DNA of 11,734 nt from contig CBDVAK010000091.1 in the NCBI GenBank assembly GCA_965371945.1, positions 1 through 11,734 on the forward strand, read 5' to 3'. The notes beneath the pieces were generated by a model that saw nothing but the letters and a program-made list of their open reading frames with translations, was not told the origin of the DNA and did no database searches. This DNA comes from CBDVAK01 sp965371945 (GTDB lineage Bacteria; Pseudomonadota; Gammaproteobacteria; Competibacterales; JAHEDQ01). The first letter of the stretch is position 1, and each line of letters starts with the position of its first letter. The translations under genes and the position numbers were made by a program. Shown here in pieces: positions 7,005-11,734 of this stretch.

Positions 7005-9284
7005 CTATTTGCGCTCGCGTGAGTCACGAATTACGGTCAACAGTTCCTCGACCTGTTGCGGGCTGGCCTTCGATGACCTGGCGGAAGCGCGTTCGCGTTT
7101 CTGGCGTTTCTGGATCATCACCGGACAGGCGTGATCATCGTAATAGAGCTGTTGGCAGTGCAGGCAGTACAGGCATTCGTTGGGGTTGATATTCCCCTCC
7201 GGATGTATGGCCTGCACCATGCAGCCATTGGCGCAGATCTGACAGGGCGAGCCGCACTGCTTGTAACGCTTCAGCCACTCGAACATGCGCAGCCGCGCCG
7301 GAATCGCCAGCGCCGCACCCAGCGGGCACACGTAGCGACAGTAGAATCGCTCAACGAACAAACCCACTGCCAGCACCGCCACGGCAAACAGCACGAACGG
7401 CCATTCGCGCATGAACTTGAGGATGATGGCGGTCTTGAAGGGCTCCACTTCCGCCATGCGCTCGGCGATCGCCAGCGAATGCAGGGAGACGCCGAACAGC
7501 ACCAGAAAGATGATGTACTTGACCGTCCACAATCGTTCGTGCAGCCCCCAGGGCAGGGTAATCTGCGGAATTCTCAAAGCCTTGGCAATCCGGCTCAGCA
7601 GTTCCTGCAAGGCGCCGAACGGGCACAGCCAACCGCAGTAGACCCCACGCCCCCAGAACAGCAGTGATGCCGCGACACTTCCCCAAAGCAGGAAGATCAG
7701 CGGTTCCATGAGGAAATATTCCCAGTTGAAACCCCCCGCCACGGCACTGAACACGGTGAGGATGTTGACTACCGAGAGCTGCGCATTGGCGTAGAAGCCG
7801 ATACCGAACAAGGTAAAAATCAGAAAACCCACCCTGACCCATTCGGTGGCCCGTCGGTGGCGGGTCAGGGTGTTCTGGAAAAAGAAGATCACCGTCAACA
7901 GCGTCAATGCGATTCCCAACACTGCCACCAGATCGGCTTTCTGGTACCAGAGTTTCTGCCATAACGGTGGACCCTCATCGTCCTCAGCAGTCCCCGCTTC
8001 CTGTTGCGTTGCGGGTTGGATCGACGCGGATGCTTTCAAAAAGCGTTTCGGGACCTGATAGTCGAGCTTAAAGGTGACGAAGGCTTTTTGGGTGGCGCCG
8101 GTGGCCCTGCCCACCAGCAGTTCCACCCGCCATGGCAGCGCCGGATCGAATCCCAGGTCTGCGGGAATCACGAACAGGTCGACCTCGTCGAACTTCGGCG
8201 CCCCTTCCGCCGCCACCTTTCGCAACCGTTTGTGATCCCGGTCGTGAAAGCGGACGGTCAGATCACCCTGTCGGAGGACGAAGCGGTCGAAGATGCCGCC
8301 GCGCACATAGCCCGATCCCTTGAACGAGTAACGCCCGTCAGCGGCCAGCAGCACGGCCTGCCCACCCGCTTCGAGTCGTTTTTGCAGATTCCGGTATTCC
8401 CCCGCGCCAAGCAGGCTCTGGCCAATCGTCGGCACTGATACCAGCCCCGCATACAGTTCGATATAGGCCTCTCCAGGGTCGCCGCTTTCGGGTCGCGCCG
8501 TTGCCTTGGCATCGCCCAGCGCCTCAAACGACTGGTTGATCGTGTCCACCGTCAATTTTAACCGGCGCACCGATCCGTCGCTAACCAATGCAATCCAGTC
8601 CTCGACCCCCTGGATGGTGTCATCCACCGTGAAAACCGGTCCGCTCGGACCGACGCGGCGTGCCTTCAGACCACCCAATCCGTATGCTCTGGCAACCTTC
8701 AGAGCGGCGCGGACGATTGAATCGTCAATCACCATGACAGTCACAGTGGCGCCACTGACCGCGTCTATCGCACGTTGGCTCTCGGTATCGTTGGCAAGTG
8801 CCGCGACATCCAGACCTACATAGTGGTCGATCACCGCGCTGATCTTGTGCTCGGGAATCCCCACCAGCACGATGGGTTCATGATGTTCGACCAGGCGGGC
8901 GCCGCGAATCACCGCGGCGCGGTCGATCGCCACCAATACGTGGATGGGCTTGCCGGAGTAACCCGTGGTGTTGACGAAATCGGAATTCAGAAACAGATAA
9001 CCGAGTAGCCCATCCTCGCCAAGCATCGGGGCCACGGGCGGGTCGCCCTCGATTGCGCCGATCGAGATGGCGCCCGGAAACAGTTCTCCAGGATCGACGG
9101 CGTCGAGAAAACGTTGCAAATCATAAGGGGTAGCGGCCAAGGTCGGTCCCGCTGCGGCCAGTACCAGGACCAACACGACCAACAACATCCAGGTACCAAC
9201 AGCAGAACCCGCCGGCCTCCCGGCCCGGTCATTCGTGAGTACCACAGATAGCCTGGGAGCGGATCGGCATGACATCCGCGGCAT
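7005..9284 (-). CDS. nosR: NosR, membrane flavin/iron-sulfur protein for N2O respiration
   Basis: A polytopic protein proposed to carry electrons from quinol to NosZ and needed for nos expression. From ATG 9284 (759 residues) the order is as follows. A signal or first membrane segment spans about 32-50. A periplasmic FMN-binding domain has DAVSGAT with T180 as the likely covalent FMN site. Membrane segments lie near 449-469, 482-502, 522-545, 588-608 and 628-647. Two CX3CP motifs (C550-P555, C649-P654) follow. Two ferredoxin-type clusters come last, C677/C681/C684/C688 and C704/C707/C710/C720. It precedes nosZ by 67 nt. The start is uncertain: GTG 9287, ATG 9272, GTG 9245 (AGG upstream, gives a neat signal peptide) and ATG 9188 are alternatives, and operator spacing favours one downstream of about 9276. 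Confidence 0.96.
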   Translation of the reverse strand: MPRMSCRSAPRLSVVLTNDRAGRPAGSAVGTWMLLVVLVLVLAAAGPTLAATPYDLQRFLDAVDPGELFPGAISIGAIEGDPPVAPMLGEDGLLGYLFLNSDFVNTTGYSGKPIHVLVAIDRAAVIRGARLVEHHEPIVLVGIPEHKISAVIDHYVGLDVAALANDTESQRAIDAVSGATVTVMVIDDSIVRAALKVARAYGLGGLKARRVGPSGPVFTVDDTIQGVEDWIALVSDGSVRRLKLTVDTINQSFEALGDAKATARPESGDPGEAYIELYAGLVSVPTIGQSLLGAGEYRNLQKRLEAGGQAVLLAADGRYSFKGSGYVRGGIFDRFVLRQGDLTVRFHDRDHKRLRKVAAEGAPKFDEVDLFVIPADLGFDPALPWRVELLVGRATGATQKAFVTFKLDYQVPKRFLKASASIQPATQQEAGTAEDDEGPPLWQKLWYQKADLVAVLGIALTLLTVIFFFQNTLTRHRRATEWVRVGFLIFTLFGIGFYANAQLSVVNILTVFSAVAGGFNWEYFLMEPLIFLLWGSVAASLLFWGRGVYCGWLCPFGALQELLSRIAKALRIPQITLPWGLHERLWTVKYIIFLVLFGVSLHSLAIAERMAEVEPFKTAIILKFMREWPFVLFAVAVLAVGLFVERFYCRYVCPLGAALAIPARLRMFEWLKRYKQCGSPCQICANGCMVQAIHPEGNINPNECLYCLHCQQLYYDDHACPVMIQKRQKRERASARSSKASPQQVEELLTVIRDSRERK

Positions 9285-9291
9285 CACAGCA
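9283..9291 (-). promoter_or_regulatory. Possible extended -10 element of the nosR promoter
   Basis: Minus strand TGC-TGTGAT (TGn plus a hexamer matching TATAAT at 4 of 6) lies exactly where a class II FNR-family promoter would place its -10. The hexamer's first base is 29.5 nt from the operator centre at 9317.5. A start site would fall near 9276. Inferred from spacing; weak on its own. Confidence 0.4.
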
Positions 9292-9294
9292 CCT

Positions 9295-9310
9295 GAACCC
9301 GTCCGGGTTC
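9295..9310. repeat. Inverted repeat overlapping the FNR-type operator
   Basis: GAACCCG (9295-9301) and CGGGTTC (9304-9310) are perfect reverse complements around TC. The repeat shares TTC 9308-9310 with the outer arm of the FNR-type palindrome. It lies between that operator and the proposed -10. It could be a second operator or a small hairpin (GAACCC/GGGTTC) ending the antiporter transcript, though no T-run follows. Confidence 0.6.
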
Positions 9311-9327
9311 TTGATCTCGATCAAGAA
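9308..9327 (-). promoter_or_regulatory. FNR/DNR/NNR-type operator upstream of nosR
   Basis: TTCTTGATCTCGATCAAGAA contains an exact TTGAT-N4-ATCAA (9311-9324), the consensus for FNR-family regulators such as FNR/Anr and the NO-responsive DNR/NNR. Symmetry extends to 9-bp arms around TC. It is the only such perfect site I see near nos. It lies in the gap between the antiporter stop and nosR, so it most likely activates the nos operon under low oxygen or NO. Which regulator binds cannot be told from the half-sites. Confidence 0.85.
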
Positions 9328-9355
9328 TCTCGCGATTCACAGTGAGATCTCTGGA

Positions 9356-10633
9356 TCAGCTTGCGGTGGTGTCGCCATCTTCCCCGTGATCACCCGGGCC
9401 ACCATTCGGGTGGACCAGTACACCCAGGATGCGGGCGGCAGGGATCAGGGTCAGCCCCTGCACCAGCACTGATGTCAACACGATGAAAAAGATGACGTTG
9501 AAGATCGCGTCAGCGCCGGCAATCCCGTAGGAGGCCGGAAAAGTCGCCAAGATGATCGGCACCGAACCGCGCAGCCCCACCCAGGACACATAGCTCAGTT
9601 CACGGCCCGACATGCGAAACGGCAGCAAGCAGATAAAAACACTGAGTGGACGCGCCACGAACATCAGGAAAAATGCCATTGCCACCGCCACACCGGCGAC
9701 CGGCAGCAATCGGCTCGGAAACACCAGCAGACCGAGGATGACGAACATGGCGATCTGCATCAGCCACGACAGTCCTTCGTGAAAGGCGATGATGGTGTCA
9801 CGACTCTCGTCCACCCGGTTGCCGATCATCACGCCGGCCGCATAGACCGACAGGAATCCGTTGCCGCCGAATGCTTCCGCGAGACCAAAAGCGATCAGCG
9901 CGCATGACAATACCAGGATCGGATAGAGACCACTGCTGGATAAACGCAGGCGCTTCACGATCGCCGCGGCAAACCCGCCCAGCAGCACACCGGCGGCAGC
10001 CCCCACCGCAAACTGCAGCAGCAGCGCGATCAGGACTTCAGTGCCGGAAGCCCCTCCGCTGGCCATGAAGCCCAACAGCAGAGTGGTCAGCAGTACCGCC
10101 ATGGGGTCATTGCTTCCCGATTCGAACTCGAGCAGGAAGCGCAGCTTGCGGCGCGGTTGCAGGTCGCTGCCGCGAAAAACCGAAAACACCGCCGCGGCAT
10201 CGGTGGAAGAGACGATCGCCGCCAACAGCAGGGCGTCCAGCCAGCCCAGACCATGGGTGCCAATATCGAAATCGGAATAGGTGCCGAGCATGTACCAGGC
10301 GAAAGCACCCAGCACCACAGTGGTGATGGTGACACCGACGGTGGATAGCAGCAGGCCGGGCGCCAGCACCGGTTTGACCTCGCTCCAGCGGGTTTCCAGG
10401 CCGCCCGCGAACAGGATCACCAGCAACGCCACCGTGCCGACCGATTGTGCGATGGCTGAGGAATCGAACTCGATGCCTCCCAGTCCCTCGGAACCCGCCA
10501 GCATGCCCAGACCCAGAAACAGCAGCAGCGATGGCACCCCAACCAGGTCGGAAAACCGGCTGGCCAGTACACCCGCGAACAACAGGATGCCGGCAGCCAG
10601 AATGGCGGTTTCCAGCGTTAACACCGAGGCCAC
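9356..10633 (-). CDS. CPA1-family cation/proton antiporter (NhaP2/CvrA-like), transport domain only
   Basis: A 425-residue inner-membrane antiporter exchanging K+ or Na+ for H+. About 12 hydrophobic segments fill the protein. Diagnostic motifs are FAGGLE (75-80), SSTDAAAVFS (142-151, with D145) and ESGSNDPMAV (171-180, with N175-D176), as in NhaP2/CvrA-type carriers. It ends soon after the last membrane segment in a short acidic tail (HPNGGPGDHGEDGD). The TrkA-C/RCK and CorC-like regulatory domains that extend full-length CvrA homologues are missing. No continuation is visible downstream, so this looks like a short form rather than a broken gene. The start is GTG 10633, 12 nt after the hydrolase stop, with GTG 10624 as an alternative. 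The exact ion is unknown. Confidence 0.9.
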   Translation of the reverse strand: MASVLTLETAILAAGILLFAGVLASRFSDLVGVPSLLLFLGLGMLAGSEGLGGIEFDSSAIAQSVGTVALLVILFAGGLETRWSEVKPVLAPGLLLSTVGVTITTVVLGAFAWYMLGTYSDFDIGTHGLGWLDALLLAAIVSSTDAAAVFSVFRGSDLQPRRKLRFLLEFESGSNDPMAVLLTTLLLGFMASGGASGTEVLIALLLQFAVGAAAGVLLGGFAAAIVKRLRLSSSGLYPILVLSCALIAFGLAEAFGGNGFLSVYAAGVMIGNRVDESRDTIIAFHEGLSWLMQIAMFVILGLLVFPSRLLPVAGVAVAMAFFLMFVARPLSVFICLLPFRMSGRELSYVSWVGLRGSVPIILATFPASYGIAGADAIFNVIFFIVLTSVLVQGLTLIPAARILGVLVHPNGGPGDHGEDGDTTAS

Positions 10634-10645
10634 GCCCGGGCGCGC

Positions 10646-11314
10646 TCAATCCAGGTTTTCGGCAAAAAACGATTCGGTTCGCTGCAAGGCCAGGGCCGCC
10701 GCCTCGGTGTCGAAACTGCCGCGGCGGTCACAATTGAAACCGTGCCCCGCACCCTGGTAGACAAACAGCGGCAAGTCCGGTTTGGCGGCACGGATGGTGT
10801 CGACATCGGTCAATGGGATCGAGCCGTCCTCGGCGCCAAAATGCAGCATCACCGGACAGCGCGGTTGCTCATCCAGCAGACCGACGATATGGCGTCCGTA
10901 GTAGCAAACGGCACAGCCCACGGACAGCCGGCAGGCAGCCATCCAGGTCCAGGACGCACCCCAGCAATAGCCGACCACACCGACCCGGCCGTCGCCACGC
11001 ACTGCGCGGGCCGCTGCCTCGATATCCAGCACCGGGCCGTCCCAGCCTATTTCGGCCGCCAGATCCCGGCCTGCGGAGATTCCTGCTTCGTTGTAATCCA
11101 GGGATACACCATGGCGGACGCGATCGAACAACGCGGGGGCGATGGCATCGTAGCCGTCGGCGGCAAAGCGGTCGCAAACATCGCGGATGTGGTCGTTGAC
11201 GCCAAATATCTCCTGGACCACCACCACACTGCCGCGTCGCACACCTTCTGCCGGTGCGTGCCAGGCGTCGAATTGATGTTGGTCGGACGCAGTCAGTCGC
11301 AGGAATTCACTCAT
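10646..11314 (-). CDS. Dienelactone hydrolase family protein
   Basis: A 222-residue cytoplasmic alpha/beta hydrolase of the dienelactone hydrolase family. The Cys-Asp-His triad is visible: nucleophile C117 in GYCWGAS, D163 in GAEDGSIP and H191 in GAGHGFN. E35 in QEIFGV is the Glu that holds the resting Cys in these enzymes. Length is close to that of known members (about 230). True dienelactone hydrolases act in chlorocatechol breakdown, but most genomic homologues have no known substrate. No aromatic catabolic genes are nearby, so the substrate is left open. ATG 11314 is in the divergent gap with the aldo/keto reductase. The antiporter follows after 12 nt and is probably co-transcribed. Confidence 0.92.
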   Translation of the reverse strand: MSEFLRLTASDQHQFDAWHAPAEGVRRGSVVVVQEIFGVNDHIRDVCDRFAADGYDAIAPALFDRVRHGVSLDYNEAGISAGRDLAAEIGWDGPVLDIEAAARAVRGDGRVGVVGYCWGASWTWMAACRLSVGCAVCYYGRHIVGLLDEQPRCPVMLHFGAEDGSIPLTDVDTIRAAKPDLPLFVYQGAGHGFNCDRRGSFDTEAAALALQRTESFFAENLD

Positions 11315-11350
11315 GGCAGCAGATCATAGTACAAGGGCGCGTTCGATGCC

Positions 11351-11365
11351 CGCCGAATACCGGCG
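11351..11365. repeat. Short hairpin in the divergent intergenic region
   Basis: CGCCG and CGGCG flank AATAC between the divergent hydrolase and reductase genes. It is a 5-bp GC stem that could be chance. I see no convincing promoter hexamers in this 119-nt gap. Confidence 0.3.
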
Positions 11366-11418
11366 TGCCGTGGGTATGTTACTTTCGCCGGCTGACCGGG
11401 CGATTGAATGGCGATCCC

Positions 11419-11425
11419 GGAGGAG
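11419..11425 (+). promoter_or_regulatory. Shine-Dalgarno sequence of the aldo/keto reductase
   Basis: GGAGGAG ends 8 nt before TTG 11434. This strong site decides in favour of the TTG start. The alternative in-frame GTG 11425 overlaps the site itself, and ATG 11408 is out of frame. Confidence 0.75.
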
Positions 11426-11433
11426 TGTTCAAC

Positions 11434-11734
11434 TTGGAATTCCGTAGTCTGGGCCGTAGCGGCCTCAAGGTTTCGCCCCTCTGTCTGGGCACCATGATGT
11501 TTGGCGGGCGTACCGATGAGTCGGCGGCGTTCACCATCGTCGATCATGCCCACGAGCACGGCATCAACTTCATCGACACCGCCGATGTCTACAACGAGGG
11601 GCGTTCGGAACAGATCACCGGGCGTGCCATCGCCAGCCACCGTGACGACTGGGTGTTGGCCACCAAGGTGGCCAATGCCATGGGCGATCTTCCCAATCAG
11701 CGTGGTCTGGGGCGTAAATGGATGCTGCAGGCCA
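11434..11734 (+). CDS. Aldo/keto reductase, N-terminal part (cut by window end)
   Basis: The first 100 codons of an NAD(P)H-dependent aldo/keto reductase with a TIM-barrel fold. The start MEFRSLGRSGLKVSPLCLGT is the usual first strand and turn of this superfamily. Catalytic D48 and Y53 lie in DTADVYNEGRSE and catalytic K78 in LATKV. The catalytic His and the cofactor-binding C-terminal half fall beyond the window. TTG 11434 is used because of the GGAGGAG ribosome site. It is divergent from the hydrolase gene and not part of the nos transcript. The substrate is unknown. Confidence 0.93.
   Translation, partial: MEFRSLGRSGLKVSPLCLGTMMFGGRTDESAAFTIVDHAHEHGINFIDTADVYNEGRSEQITGRAIASHRDDWVLATKVANAMGDLPNQRGLGRKWMLQA

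Noticed and set aside
5966..7189. 407-codon plus-strand open frame opposite nosZ, and other long antisense frames (2101-2853, 2844-3791, 5078-5914)
   Set aside because: They lie wholly opposite nosZ, nosD, nosF and nosY, whose products are unmistakable. Long antisense frames are expected in GC-rich coding DNA, and none has recognisable motifs.
9295..9310. Intrinsic terminator after the antiporter
   Set aside because: Only a 6-7 bp stem, with no T-run following on the minus strand.
1..11734. tRNA, rRNA, CRISPR array, transposase or prophage genes
   Set aside because: No spaced direct repeats, no tRNA- or rRNA-like stretches and no transposase or integrase motifs were seen. The only traces of mobility are the BrnA remnant and the palindrome/ATPase unit.

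Overview
The window is GC-rich (roughly 60 %) with tightly packed genes. It looks like the chromosome of a denitrifying or N2O-respiring proteobacterium, most likely a gammaproteobacterium. The basis is a clade I (Tat-exported) nitrous oxide reductase cluster, an FNR/DNR-type operator and CPA1 antiporter, dienelactone-hydrolase and aldo/keto-reductase neighbours. I cannot name genus or species from sequence alone.

Layout. (1) 1-182 is an AT-rich leader holding a perfect 43-nt palindrome. (2) 183-1364 (+) is a complete AAA_14/DUF4143 ATPase, probably an accessory insertion. (3) 1365-1571 holds the remnant of a BrnA-type antitoxin on the minus strand, without a BrnT partner. (4) 1572-9284 (-) is a nos operon in the order nosR-nosZ-nosD-nosF-nosY, followed by a small single-domain rhodanese in the place where nosL is often found. 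Genes in it overlap or are separated by 67 nt or less. (5) 9288-9355 is the nosR upstream region, with a perfect FNR/DNR-type operator and a second inverted repeat overlapping it by 3 nt. (6) 9356-11314 (-) is a K+/Na+:H+ antiporter of the CPA1 family and a dienelactone-hydrolase-family protein, 12 nt apart. (7) 11434-11734 (+) is the first 100 codons of an aldo/keto reductase, cut by the window edge.

How the genes work together. NosZ reduces N2O to N2 in the periplasm. NosR is the membrane flavin/iron-sulfur protein proposed to pass quinol electrons to NosZ. NosD, NosF and NosY form the ABC machine needed to assemble the sulfide-bridged four-copper CuZ centre. A cytoplasmic-looking sulfurtransferase immediately after nosDFY makes it a candidate supplier of the sulfur that NosDFY needs; this is inference, and it is the most interesting idea in the window. 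NosL (copper chaperone) and NosX/ApbE (flavin transferase) are not encoded here and would have to come from elsewhere. Expression is probably induced under low oxygen or NO through the FNR/DNR site. The spacing of that site suggests that the nosR start codon lies downstream of the longest reading frame's start.
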